Shown piece by piece: positions 21,811-32,998 of a DNA stretch of 64,000 nucleotides; the stretch's first letter is position 1, and each line of letters begins with the position of its first letter. A program made the position numbers and the translations under genes. The notes under the pieces are model-generated. The model searched no databases. It saw nothing but the letters and a program-made list of their open reading frames with translations, and was not told where the DNA came from. This DNA is from Adiantum capillus-veneris (taxonomy: Eukaryota > Streptophyta > Polypodiopsida > Polypodiales > Pteridaceae): positions 96,472,587 to 96,536,586 of the forward strand of contig CM043966.1 of assembly GCA_014529385.2 (NCBI GenBank), in the 5' to 3' direction.

Positions 21811-24797
21811 ATGAAGAACCAGGCTACAAAAGGACCTTCAGACTCTGACAAGGGTACACCTAGGAAGGGAAAGAGCTCTACGCAGGAGTCGCCTATCAAA
21901 ACAGGTTAGATGCATCATGCATGCATTTCTAAAATTGGTTTTATGTCTTGTAAAATTTTTGAATTTTTTGCACATGCATGCTACAAAAAGAACTGCCGAG
22001 TCCCCCAAGGGTACACCTAAGAAGCAAAATGTTCAGCAGGTTAGATGTAGGTATTTCCCCCATGGATTCAATTAAAGTGTTGCTTTATTAGGAAAAAGTA
22101 GTGAGCACACCACTAGTAAATATCAAGTGGGTGAACCCCACTTTTTATGGGTACAGCACCACTGATAGGCTGTGTTGAAGTGGTGCACCTGCAACACCCT
22201 TTAAAGTTGGGCAGAAACCATGGTTGCATCACTACATAGTTATGCTGATATGGTGCACCATCTCTTAAAAGTGATACTGGACCACTTTAAAGTGCTAGGC
22301 AGCACTAAAAAGAGGTAAGGTTCTAGTAAAAACTGGCGATACAATGGGTGCATCACTTTCCAGTGGAAAACCCTAACTATTTTGTGATGAAGCATCATTT
22401 TTAAGCGAAGCATCACGATGGTGCACCACTTTTCAGTGGTTTTACATACTTTTAAGGTACCGAATAACGTTCTAGTTAAGAAGCACCACTTTCTAGTGGT
22501 AAACACAACTATAAAGTGGTGCTTCTTAACTAGAACGTTATTTGGTACCTTAAAGTGTGTAAAACCACTGAAAAGTGGTGCTTTTTAACCTGAACGTTAT
22601 TTGGTTTAAAGTGGTAAACACCAATAAAGTGGTGCTCATCACTTTTTGTGGTTCAAATTGGAAGACTTAGAAATCCAAATCTCTTTATGACCTTTGTATC
22701 TCCTTTGTTGAACTGTAGATCTTGTTGAGTTTTTTAGATCTTCATGCAGGTCTAGTGTAGTTGCAGTTGGCTTGTGGTTGACTGATAGCCAAATCTTGTA
22801 TAACCTGTGTAGAATCCTTGTCCAAAATAAACATTCTTTGAGATCCATCTTTGTTATGTACCCTCTTGAGAGTTTTTGTAGACTTAAACATCTTTCAACG
22901 TTGTTCTGTTGTATACCTGCTTCTTAGGTATCCTAGGATATTGTCGAGGTTGATACCTTGTGGGCCTTCTTTCTTGGGAGTGTCTAGATGCTACTTCATA
23001 TGCCCATACTTGAGGTTTTGGTACCCATATTTGTTTGCTACCTTCATAGTACTCCTGTTCTTTTAAGCTCCACACATTTAAGTGGTGTTTACAGTGGTGA
23101 AGACCACTATAAAGTGGTGAACATCACTATAAAGTGGTGCTCCTTTACTAGAACGTTATTCGGTACCTTAAAAGTGTGTAGGACCACTGAAAAGTGGTGC
23201 TTCTTAACCTGAACGTTATTTGGTATAAAGTGGTAAACACCAATAAAGTGGTGGTCACCACTTTTTGTGGTTCAAATCACATTTAAGTGGTGGTGCGTGA
23301 TGGTCAACCACTTTCAGTGCTGTAGAACCACTTTTTAGTGATGCTTTACAAAAGTGCAATAATCGTTAGTTCTGCATCTTTGCTAAAAGTGGTGGTTAAG
23401 TGCTTTTAAGTGATGAAGCTTTACAAGGAGATACCACATTCTATTGGTGAAGCACCACTTTTTAGGAGTGTAGCACCAGTTTTAAGTTGTGTACAACAAT
23501 TCACATCGGTGTAGCACAACTAAACAGTGGTTCAGTCCACTTTTATGTGTTGGAGCACCACTTTAAAGTGGTGAAGAAACTCCAAAAGGGGATGTATCAC
23601 TAGAAAATAGTGGTGTAGCAGGACTTTTTAGTGTTACCTAACCAGTTTTAAGTGGTTGAGAACCATTTAGTGGTACACCACCACTTAAAAATTTTGCAGT
23701 ACCACTGAGAATGGTGCAGAAATCATTTCAACCACTTCTTATTGTTGATAAAACAAGTTTAATTATGGCTCATTACATACTAACATGCATTCTTATATGT
23801 TTTTACAGGGAGGTGGACAGTACCACGAGTGGCCTTACCCACTCAAACAAAATTTTGCTTCACCAAGGAAGATTTTCATACCGAATATGGGCTATGCTTG
23901 GTTGGCCAGGATCCGAAGCTCCTATGTGATGATGATTTCTCAGATGAGGAGTGGCTTACTATATGGCTTTACAAGCGCCACCAAAAGGAGAAGATGCATT
24001 TAAAGGGGCTGAGGCCTGAAATGTATGAAGAATGTCTCCTGCTATACCACAAAGTATATCAGGGAGCTCCCCCAAACAACGAGGTAGGCGTGCATTTTGC
24101 ACATGGATTTACTTGGCAGAAGTGCAAGGCCACTGAAGATTCTGAAGGTTTAGTTGCATGGGCCGTGTATGCTGAAGGTGTTATCAAAATGTTACGCCAA
24201 CAGAAAACTTTAAATAGGAAATTGGAGGAATGGAGGTCCACAAACGGTCCATGTCTTGGAAGCGAGTGGAAATTTAATGCAGAAAATATGCCTAATTACA
24301 TTGAGAGTACTGGCACAGGCTTTGACTGGCAGACATACTCAGGTGGACATCAATTTTCAGGGCAGCCTAAGGAGGAATTTCTAAAGAAGCGGGCCTTTGG
24401 CTCGATGGGAACATTTGGAATGTCAAATGTTTCCTTGACTAAATTTTCTGCGTCAACGGCTGATGTAGCAGCTATTTCTAACATGAAGGCTAATGCTGCT
24501 GAAAAGTTAAAAGAGAAGCAGCAATGTCTTGAAGCAATAAAAATTGCTTTAGATCAATCAAAGACAAAGAGAGATGAGCAGGTTGGTTTGATGCGAGGCG
24601 CCGCCAAGATCGTAGAGAGAATGAACAAGGATATGGAGGAACTCAAGTTGCATAAGGCTGGGCTTGTACCAAACGAGGAAGCAATGGAAAATCTTGAGAC
24701 CTTGATTCAAATCAGAAAGGAGGCTCTCAAAGACATGGGACTTGATATTGAAGTGCACAATCTCGATAACCTAGGTGAAGAGGCAGCACAGTTATAG
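21811..24797 (+). CDS. Transposon-borne coiled-coil protein (two main exons)
   Basis: Exon 1 is 21811-21904 (ATG after a good acceptor; Lys/Ser-rich, MKNQATKGPSDSDKGTPRK). Exon 2 is 23809-24797, entered at acceptor TTTTTACAG. Exon 1 ends after one base of a codon and exon 2 completes it, giving 360 aa. A short extra exon at about 21991-22039 is possible but changes the frame. The N-terminal half of exon 2 (LPTQTKFCFTKEDFHTEYGL, DDDFSDEEWLTIWLYKRHQK) is globular-looking. Residues from about 235 on are Lys/Glu-rich heptad-like sequence (AAEKLKEKQQCLEAIKIALD and beyond), a likely coiled coil for dimerisation. No catalytic motif was found and I recognise no family. The 1.9-kb intron holds palindromic array A. 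No internal stops in exon 2, in contrast with the transposase. Confidence 0.65.
22100..23710. repeat. Palindromic CCACTT/AAGTGG array A (intron of the coiled-coil gene)
   Basis: Many copies of short palindromes such as CACTTTAAAGTGGTG, CCACTTTTCAGTGG and AACACAACTATAAAGTGGTG occur. Two groups, 22360-22640 and 23090-23340, are near-duplicates of each other sharing AGAACGTTATT(T/C)GGTACCTTAAA(A)GTGTGTA and CTTCTTAACCTGAACGTTATT-like stretches. In the first group an inverted copy of the same AACGTT/GGTACC unit faces the direct one (about 22450-22560). Between the groups (22670-23070) lies sequence without the motif. Confidence 0.85.
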
Positions 24798-24819
24798 GTA
24801 TGTAAGCTTGATTGATTCA

Positions 24820-25010
24820 CCTAGTAGTAGTTGATATTACTTAAAAGTGGTTAAACTCTAATTAGGAAAAAATGGTTAGAGACCATTTTATATGGTAAAA
24901 GACCACTTAAATGTGTTTATATAACACTCTTAAGTGGTACCACATAAAGTGATGAAGACTCTTGAAAGTAATACACAAACACTTATACTGTTTTATAAAG
25001 TACGCAGTGC
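24820..25010. repeat. Sparse AAGTGGT motifs between transposon genes
   Basis: A few copies (TTAAAAGTGGTTAAA, TTAAGTGGTACCAC, AAGACCACTTAAATG) occur between the coiled-coil and RING-like genes. They are much less dense than in the three main arrays. Confidence 0.6.
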
Positions 25011-25086
25011 TATTTTTTGACAGGGTCAGCATAACACTTTTTTATGGGAAGTAGAAGTGGCGACAGGGCATCTTTGATTTGTGGAA

Positions 25087-26136
25087 ATGATTATTAATTT
25101 GTTCAAGTCAAGAATGCCTATCCTTCCTGTCAGGCCACCTGTTCATTTGGGATCGGACAATAGCTGTGTGCAGTTAGGTGATTGTTTTGCTTGTGGGATG
25201 TCTATCATGCAGACTGTTGTTACCGGTGTCTACATGCTCCGGTGTCAACATCCGTATCACCCACTTTGTTTTGTAACTGCCTATAAGTCTGCCGGCCAGT
25301 GTCTATTTCATGGATGTGAGGAACCTTTAAAAGATGCTTTGAAGCTGCTGGCACCTGAAGAGGCAAACATGGATGAGCATGTTGGTACAGGTAATCGATG
25401 TTTTTATCCCTTATGATATGAAGATGATTGTAGATTCATTTCTTGACCATTTTGTTTCTTTTCTCCATGTAATTGCAGAGAAAGATCCAATGGAAGGCAT
25501 CTTTGGATCTCCTGTTGATGGAATTGGTAATATTCTGTGGAACATTCTTCTCTTTGAATGTTCGCGTAACTTAATATTGAGTAATATTACATTGTCTTTT
25601 ATGTAGCACACTCCCAAGTTGGGTCATCATGCAAGCCCAATATTGATAGCATGTGTGGTGGGTGCGGGGATAAGAATGCATCCCAGAAACAAGCAGGTGA
25701 AGACACTCCGGACCAACAAAAGGAAGAAAAAAGGGCTGAAAAAAGAGCAGATGTAGTGGGAGCTCAAGGTGACGCATCCAAGGAGTCAGCCGAGGTGCCT
25801 CTGAAGCCAGAACCTGCAATGAACAAGGACGTAGAGGACGCTGAAAAATCATCTGAGAAGCCAATTGAAAAGGATACAACAGTGAACTTGTCTGATGAGG
25901 ACTCAGAACTTCTTATTTCACAGGTTTGTGCAGAGATTTTGGGGAGTAGGAAAAAGAGGAGCAACACTGAAGAGCGCGCCACACCAAAGAAAAAAGCTAA
26001 GGTTGCATCCGAGCCTCCAGAGCCTACTCCAGGAGGTAAAAAATCCAAGGAGCCTTCATCTGCTCGGAAAAAGACTAACCTCCAAGCACCCAACCTTAAA
26101 CCTCCCAAACCAAAGTCCCGCAAGAAACTTATGTAG
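25087..26136 (+). CDS. Transposon-borne RING-like zinc protein with basic nuclear tail
   Basis: Three exons join in frame: 25087-25390, 25479-25526 and 25607-26136 (donors ACAG|GTAATC and ATTG|GTAATA; acceptors TTGCAG and TATGTAG). The start is the ATG at 25087; an upstream exon is possible because an acceptor-like TTTTTGACAG lies before it. Exon 1 encodes a treble-clef/RING-like zinc pattern: CFACG, then RCQHPYHPLCF (C-x-H-x2-H-x2-C), then CLFHGCEEPL. Exon 3 adds C-G-G-C-G and then a long charged region (KEEKRAEKRAD) ending in Lys/Pro clusters (KKRSNTEERATPKKKAK) that look like nuclear localisation signals. The function is inferred only: ubiquitin-ligase-like or chromatin-reader-like. No stops or shifts were seen. 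Confidence 0.65.
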
Positions 26137-26514
26137 CCCCTATTAACCTTTTGTGCTTTGTAGCCTCTTTGTAATTTTGTCTTTGTACCCTCATTTTGAT
26201 GATAATGAAACAACGGCTTTATTTTTCGTTCACTAGTTGTTTATTGCTCATTGATTGTCTATTTATTGTACTCATATTGTTCATTGAGTGTCTATTTATT
26301 GTACTCGTATTGTTCTTTCCGACATCATCATGAGCATCTTCAAGTAGAGCTTATTTTTTCTCTCCAGTATCTCCTGCCAAGTGGACTGTTGCCATAGAAG
26401 TTCAGGAAATTAATGAAATGGAAATCAATAGCCTGGAAGGTATACTTTTCAAGTGTATTTTGAAAAGGTTAATATGTCAGTCTGATTGAGGTTTTTAAGG
26501 CATGCTACTTGTCT

Positions 26515-27417
26515 ATGGCAGAACTTGGCTGGATTGGAGATGTTCAAGAACCAGATGAGAAGGTTGAAGACATAACAGCTAAGCAGGATGCAGAGCAGGA
26601 TGCAGATGTAACACCAGATAAAGTAGAGGAAGACCAGGAACCAGCAGTTTGCCCCGAAATTGAGGAGATTTCGCCAAACTGCCCTGGATGGGGATATCTT
26701 GTTTCGAATTTTTGCAAGATCAAAAAGCTCATCATCCTTGATCTCGATGGACTATTCGTGAAACGAGATGTAACCAAACGTGATCCAAAGACTGGACAAC
26801 TTAAACACCCTCCACGTCCATCTTCCGACAGAGTTAAACTAAAAAGAGTGGACGAGAAGTTGTGGATCTACTACCGTAGAGATGTTGAGCAATTTGTTTT
26901 GGATTTGAGGCAAATAGCAGATGCAATGATTTGGAGCACTTGTACTGCTGCTAACATTGAGCATATCCTCAGTACATGTTGGCCAGACATATGGGAACAT
27001 AGGACTTATTACTTTAGGGATCTCTTCTCAAACTGGCAATGTGAAAAATGGTCGTATTTTGAAGAGATTGCTGGAGCTCCAAGAGACCTTGTAGGTGAAC
27101 CTGTGTCTTTCAAGCCCCTTTACCATGTTTGGAACAAGTTTCCAGAATACGACTCCTCTCGGACATTGCTAGTAGATGACTCCAGATATAAAAATCTGCG
27201 CAATGTCTGGGACAACTGTATATGTCCACCCACCTTTGATCCTCTTGATGAAGAACAAGACCCTGATTACCTCACGCGCACACTGTTGCCATGGCTGTGC
27301 AGATGGGCACTAACCCCCAATACCCTGGAGTATACAAAGGCAAACCCCATCAGCAATCCCAAAGATGAACTTTCGAGTCTAGTCTTTGAGCACTTTGTTA
27401 TAAATGAAGATGAATGA
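26515..27417 (+). CDS. Transposon-borne FCP1/SCP-like HAD phosphatase
   Basis: 300 aa from the ATG at 26515, which follows an acceptor-like TTTTTAAG; an upstream coding exon near 26390-26440 is possible. The HAD core is present in order: motif I LIILDLDGLF with nucleophile Asp76 and acid/base Asp78, a WST at 140-142 for motif II, Lys near 200 and motif III LLVDDSRYKNL with Asp221 and Asp222. This is the CTD-phosphatase/NLI-interacting-factor family, whose plant members dephosphorylate proteins such as the RNA polymerase II tail; the substrate here is unknown. The N-terminal 55 residues are acidic. All catalytic residues are intact with no stops, which suggests recent selection within the transposon. 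I infer capture from a host gene. Confidence 0.8.
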   Translation: MAELGWIGDVQEPDEKVEDITAKQDAEQDADVTPDKVEEDQEPAVCPEIEEISPNCPGWGYLVSNFCKIKKLIILDLDGLFVKRDVTKRDPKTGQLKHPPRPSSDRVKLKRVDEKLWIYYRRDVEQFVLDLRQIADAMIWSTCTAANIEHILSTCWPDIWEHRTYYFRDLFSNWQCEKWSYFEEIAGAPRDLVGEPVSFKPLYHVWNKFPEYDSSRTLLVDDSRYKNLRNVWDNCICPPTFDPLDEEQDPDYLTRTLLPWLCRWALTPNTLEYTKANPISNPKDELSSLVFEHFVINEDE

Positions 27418-27569
27418 GATTGTACATCCGGAAGTGCCAGAAACGTTATATATTGTAGATTCTTGGTGGATATGTAGACGTTTCTGGATAATTGTTGTAA
27501 TATACTTTTTGTAATATACAGAAGTTCTGGCACTTTACTGTCTCTGCACTATACATGTCTCTACACTTC

Positions 27570-28010
27570 TGAATGTCTCAGAACCACTTTTTAGTGGTGC
27601 TAAACCCCTAAAACGTGGTTAAGTTTTTATTATGTTATTGCAACAGTTTTTTCGGAACTGCAACACCATTTAATGGTGATTTTTGGGGGGAGTGGTGAAG
27701 CATTCTTAACCACTTTTTAGTGGGGCTAAACCACTTTAGTACCACTAAAAAGTGGTAAATTTTTATTGAGTTTTTCTGAAACTGCAACACTTTTTAGTGG
27801 TGCTAAACCACTTTAGTACCACTAAAAAGTGGTAAATTTTTATTGAGTTTTTCTGAAACTGCAACACTTTTTAGTGGGGCTAAACCACTTTAGTACCACT
27901 AAAAAGTGGTAAATTTTTATTGAGTTTTTCTGAAACTACAACACTTTTTAGTGGTGATGTTTGGGGGGGGGTGGGGGGAGTGGTGAAGCATTCTCAAAAA
28001 CCAACATGTC
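27570..28010. repeat. Palindromic array C at the convergent junction, 77-bp period
   Basis: A 77-bp unit containing CACTTTTTAGTGGTGC, TAAACCACTTTAGTACCACT and AAAAAGTGGTAAATTTTTAT repeats in tandem (GAAACT landmarks at 27778, 27855 and 27932). The array is flanked by a direct repeat GGGGAGTGGTGAAGCATTCT at about 27688 and 27976. It lies between the 3' ends of the phosphatase and transposase genes, and each unit is largely self-complementary. Confidence 0.9.
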
Positions 28011-28082
28011 AATTCCATCGTACGTTTACACCAATTCCATCTTGTTCAATCTTTCACTAGATGATATAAAATCAGATTTGAT

Positions 28083-31000
28083 TTACAATTCAAAGGGCAT
28101 GCTATTGTATATTGCCTCATGGTTTTCATTGGAAAGTTCAAACACTTCTCCTATGCCATCGAGCACTACATGCTCCATAGGGAACTTTATTGCCCTTATC
28201 AAGTGGGAATATATGAAAACTACTGGCTTGTTATCCCACAGCTCATACAAGTTTGCTTGTAGGGATTTATACCAATGGCCCGTGACCATATAAGTATGCT
28301 TCTCTATCTTGTTGCCCCATGCATCAATTTGCTCGTTAGTTGTTAGGCCCTTAGCTAATACACACTTCAAAATGTAGAAGTCAACAGCCTCCTCATTATT
28401 CTCTTCAGAAGTGACAGCAAAATTGTCTCCAGGTGTGAGAGCATCGCTTAAGGAGTCATAATGACCTGCATAAGTGGCACCATGGAACTCCTCATCGTCT
28501 GAGTCTCCGTATGACTGGGAATCATTAGCAAGTGGCTCCAAAGTGTGATATTGCCACGTCTCCACATGTGATCTGTTCATACACTTTCTCCAATGGCCAA
28601 GCCTGCAAGGAAAACAAAAGCATGACAACCGTTTTGATCGCAATGCACAAGTGTTGTTCTCAGAATACCCATTCACACAGTGCATTGCTCTTGAGACCTT
28701 CAATGGTTTGCAGTCCCATTGATGGGATCGCTGAACATCGCCTAGCTTGACCTCCCACAACACCCTACTGACCGCCCTCTTTTGCTTGTCATACATAGTA
28801 GTTTCTCCAGTACTGAGATGCATTCTCAAAAAAGAGACAACTTAACCTGCACAAGTCAACCGCACGCTATTTTGCTTCAATTTATCATGAGTTAGAGCCC
28901 TTTTAATGACAGCCCCAGCCCCATCATGTTCCCCGTTTCCATGTCCTGAGCAAAAAAAATTCCAATTCATTTCCATGCCAATAAGGCTCCAATATCTAGC
29001 AACAAAGTAAAACGATCGCTTTGCTTTAAATTGTGAAGCTGCGCCATCTGACCAAACCCAAATTTTTTTAAAGCTTAGCCCTTGATCTCTCAACCATTGA
29101 GCATGTAAGAGAAAAGCATGCTGCACAAATAAGGTGTCATGTTGTTTATCATCTGAGACAAAAAAGTGCATGGTCTTCTTTATTGCACCTGATGCGATGC
29201 GGAAATAAGTAATCAGGACAAAGATAGTGACCTGCTTAGTGTACCAATGCATTGATTGGATCTCATTTTGCTCCTTGAAGGAGTAGTTCTCTGCAAAGTC
29301 AACGACGGAGACAACCACATCATCTGGAAACAAAGAAATGTAGTCCTTGAACTGTTGTGCTTGCTACCTAAATATAAAATTGTGAGTAACATACTTCTTC
29401 AAGTGGTCTTGGTACACTCGCAAAAGTTCTCTAGGCAGCATTTTCTTGTGGACAATGTCTTTAACAGTGCTCTTTCTAGCTTCATTGTTTAATCTAGTGG
29501 CACCCACTATATTTTCAAAAAACTTCACAGATACTTGCTTACTCTGCTCAACTTCTTCTCTTGGATAGATCTGAATATTACCTACACCACATGCATTGCA
29601 TGTTCCCATTAAGCATTGGTAGCTATGGAAACTATGTTCTGCAAGTATAGGGCAGAGTATAGACTCCAACAGTGAAGTGGTGCTCATACTTGCATTTTTG
29701 TATGCAAGACATCCATGGTTGACAACTTCATCATGATGAAGGCATATAGGGCAGCTGCACATGCAGCAAGAACCATGAAGATCAAAACTTCGAGTCCGCA
29801 TGTGATTTACTGCCTCTTTAAGGAAAATCATTTGTACATGCACAATACAACAGCAGGTGTAGCGATCCCTCAATTTTTGGACAAAGAACGGTTTCATAGA
29901 CTCGAAGCAACGTTGGAAAATCTGAATATCTGCATACTTTGTCTTGAATCTTAAATAAAGCTCCACCTGCAATATACATGTATACAAATGTTAAAAATAA
30001 ACTTAGCATTCAAAACTGGTTAAAATGTTTCAAAACATTAAAAAGTGATTCTATATCACTAAAAACTGGTGTGCACCACTAAAAACTAGTAATGATACAT
30101 TCAGTAGTATTGTTTTACCTGTGAAAATAATGCACCACAAATACAAATTAGTGTAGAAACTAGTAACCATACAAAAAGGTAGAATATTAAGAGGTTGTGT
30201 GAGGACAGCTTAATAGTGGTGAGAAACCGCATTCAGCGTAACTAAAAAGTGGTTTGGCACGACTTAAAAGTGAATTCAAACCACTTTGACGGTGATGAAC
30301 CGCCAATAAAAAATGGTGTGCACTGCTTGAATATGGTGGGCAACGATTAAAAAGTGGTGAGTAAGGACATGAAAGTTATGGAGAAGTTCAGAACTAGGAC
30401 TTAAAAAGTAGCTGGGAGGGACAAAATACTAGGCGACAGACCAGCATTAGCACTAGATAGTAGTCCAACACAACTTGAATGTGGAGGAGCTCTTGTGAAA
30501 AGTGTTTGATGACCACTTTAGAGTGGTGAGCGACCAGTTCAAAGTGGCCAGTCACCAATTAAAATCTAGCACTTAAAAAGTAGCTAGGAGGGACAAAATA
30601 CTAGGCGACATACCAGCATCAGAACTAGATAGTGGTCCAACACAACTTGGAAGTGGAGGAGCTCTTGTGAAAAGTGCTTCATGACCACTTGAGAGTGGTG
30701 AGCAACTACTTCAAAGTGGGAAGTAACCACTTGAACGCGGATTCTGGTCACTTGAATGCGGTTTCTGGCCACTTGAAAGCGGGAACTTGCCGCTTGATTG
30801 CAGTGACAAGGTTTTAGATACCACTTGAAAGTGGTGTTTTGCCACTTGGGAGTGGTGCCTCATCACTTGCATGGAGTGATGACTGACATAGTGACTTAGC
30901 ACATGAAAGTGGTGTCTCACCACTTGATGACCACTTGAAATTAGTGAGCAACTACTTCAAAGTGGGCAGTCACCACTTGAACGCTGATTCTGGTCACTTG

Positions 31001-32998
31001 AATGCGGTGTCTGGCCACTTGAAAGTGGGAGCTTGCCGCTTGATTGCAGTGACCAGGTTTAAGCTATCACTTGAAAGTGGTATCTCACCACTTGATGACC
31101 ACTTGAGAATGGTGAGAAACTAGTTCAAAGTGGGCAGTCACCACTTGAACGCGGATTCAAGTCATTGGAATGCGGTGTTCGGCCACTTGAAAGTGGTGTC
31201 TCACCACTTGCATGGAGTGATGACTAACGTAGTACTTTGCACATGAAAGTGGTGTCTCACCACTTGAGAGTGGTGAGAAACTAGTTCAAAGTGGGCAGTC
31301 ACCACTTTAACGCGTTTTCTTGTCACTTGAATGTGGTGTCTAACCACTTGAAAGCGGGAACTTTCCTCTTGATTGCAGTGATAAGGTTTTAGTTACTACT
31401 TGAAAGTGGTGTCACACCACTTGGGAGTGGTGCCTCACCACTTGCATGGAGTGATGGACTGACGTAGTGACTTAGCACATGAAAGTGGCTTCTCACCACT
31501 TGAATGTGGTCAGACACCACGTGAAAGTGGTTTTTATACTTGTAAGTGTTGTGTCCACCACTTCATTGTGGTGTGACAGCACTTGTAAGTGTTTACTAAC
31601 AAAATGTGTTCAAACTCCACTAATATGGTTTTGGTTACCATCATAAGGTGGTGGACACCATTCGTGCAGCAGCAGTAAAAAGTCTATGGCACTACTATAA
31701 CTGTTGCACCATGACTAAAAGTTGCTACATCACTTGGAAAAAGTGAGCTGCACCACCAAAAACGTTTGCACCTGTAACACCCCTACGAGTTTGTAAAACA
31801 CGTCTGTTAGCATTGGGTAAACAAGACTTTTTAGTGGGTGAACACCACTTTGTAGGGTTTACGGTGAAGCGTTGGTGCATTTCTAGTAAAATCTGTTTCT
31901 TAAACATTAAAACCTGCTACAAAACATTAAAAACTGGTTCAAAGACACTAAAAAGTGGTGTGGAAACACAAGTGAAAGTGCTTCAAAAACATTTAGAACT
32001 ATTGATCAAATTTTAGAAGTGGTTCAGATTCAATTAGAGACCAATATAGTAATGTTTCACCACTTTTTAATGTTGCAGCACCACTAGAAAGTGGTGCAAA
32101 ACACCAAAACAAGCTGTAGCACTAATAAAAAGAAGTATAAAAACATAATGTTATGGTAGTAATGAGTTGTAGCACCAATAAAAAGTGGTATAGAAACATA
32201 ATGTTGTAGCAGGAATATGAGTTGTAGCACCAATAAAAAGTGCTAAAAAAATATATCAATTACCTGAGGCTCCTCAAGAAGGTGGATTGGATGCTTTACA
32301 TATGAACATCTAGCTAGTCTCTTACTACAAACATCTTTCTTGTTGGGGGACACCCTCGTCTCATCCGTCCAAAATTGAAAGACTATGTCTTTAACAGTTT
32401 GAGTGATGTGAGTTCTCCGTGCATCATCTCTATGACACGTAGATGCAGGGAACGAACCATCGGATTCACTTGACACTATTAAGTGATGTTTGGCTGAATA
32501 TAAGTTTCTTTTGTGGATCCCCATAAGCTTGGCAGCTTGCGGTATGCTCATGTCAGTGTTTTGCTCCTTGCTTCCACCATTCACCAACATCATCATTGCT
32601 GATTTCTTCACAAAAAACTCGTCTAAAGATCTTGGGACCTTCACATGATTCAAAGTGTTGCGGATGTTTCTCAACATAATTGCTTCCAACTCTTTGGATT
32701 TACTCTGCATAGTAAGGAAGCAAGGATGTTGAAGAAGTTCATCAAAGATTTCCTTCCTACCACTTGCATCCATTCCCACGGTTAAGGTATCAAAGTGTTG
32801 TACCATAGATTGACATATCCTTCGTTTCTTTCTTTCATCCATCTCCCCTGTATTGCTTTCCGTCACAAAGTTGACCGTTGCCTGACGTTGCTTTCATTTC
32901 TGAGCAGCCCAATATTCCCTCATTAATTTTCTGCGCTGAAGTTGAGCTTCTCTACTCAATGACGATGAGCTGATAGACAGTTCTTCATTGTGCTCCAT
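28083..32998 (-). pseudogene. Transposase with three in-frame stops (two exons)
   Basis: Exon 1 (32998-32264) starts MEHNEELSISSSSLSREAQL, carries a helix-turn-helix-like SIPQAAKLMGIHKRNLYSAK and ends with FWTDETRVSPNKKDV and HLLEEPQ. Donor CAG|GTAATT joins in phase to acceptor ATTGCAG and exon 2 (29966-28083). Exon 2 has Cys/His-rich segments (CMCSCPICLHHDEVVNHGC, CLMGTCNACG), then an RNase-H-like core with DFAENYSF, IWVWSDGAASQFK and SGHGNGEHDGAGAVIKR, then SCFCFPCRLGHWRKC. From memory, this motif order matches an uncharacterised transposase-like family seen in plants and cnidarians. Stops are TGA 32894-32896, TAG 29364-29366 and TAA 28842-28844. The frame is otherwise continuous for about 870 codons, so decay is recent. 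Confidence 0.8.
30010..32245. repeat. Palindromic CCACTTGAAAGTGG array B (transposase intron)
   Basis: The 2.3-kb intron (29967-32263) is almost entirely made of motif copies, here mainly with GA between the half-sites: CCACTTGAAAGTGGTG, CACCACTTGAGAGTGGTGAG. Larger units of about 230-300 bases recur (landmarks GCAGTCACCACTT at 30967, 31133 and 31297; GCATGGAGTGATG at about 30873, 31211 and 31445; TTGATTGCAGTGA at 30793, 31041 and 31369). The outer parts (30010-30400, 31900-32240) return to a CACTAAAAAGTGGTG flavour. Confidence 0.9.

Noticed and set aside
23785-24003. Alternative frame QGGGQYHEWPYPLKQNF at the start of the coiled-coil exon
   Set aside because: It closes after 72 codons, while the overlapping frame stays open for over 320 codons and joins exon 1 in phase.
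29320-29366. A 45-base intron that would remove the TAG at 29364
   Set aside because: GTAGCA...CCAG is a possible intron, but it is very short and the frame through it (QAQQFKDYISLFPDD) looks like coding sequence of the family.
30010-32245. CRISPR array or bacterial repeat system
   Set aside because: Motifs are palindromic with variable spacing and no unique spacers, and the context is a eukaryotic intron.
28083-32998. Stop codons removed by U-to-C RNA editing (known in fern and hornwort organelles)
   Set aside because: All three stops could be converted by U-to-C editing, but such editing is established for organellar transcripts and this is a nuclear transposon. Deamination decay is simpler.
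28083-32998. Assignment to the Kyakuja-Dileera-Zisupton (KDZ) transposases
   Set aside because: The Cys-rich segments invite the comparison, but the core motifs differ from what I know of KDZ and the 4-bp target duplication does not fit an 8-bp one.
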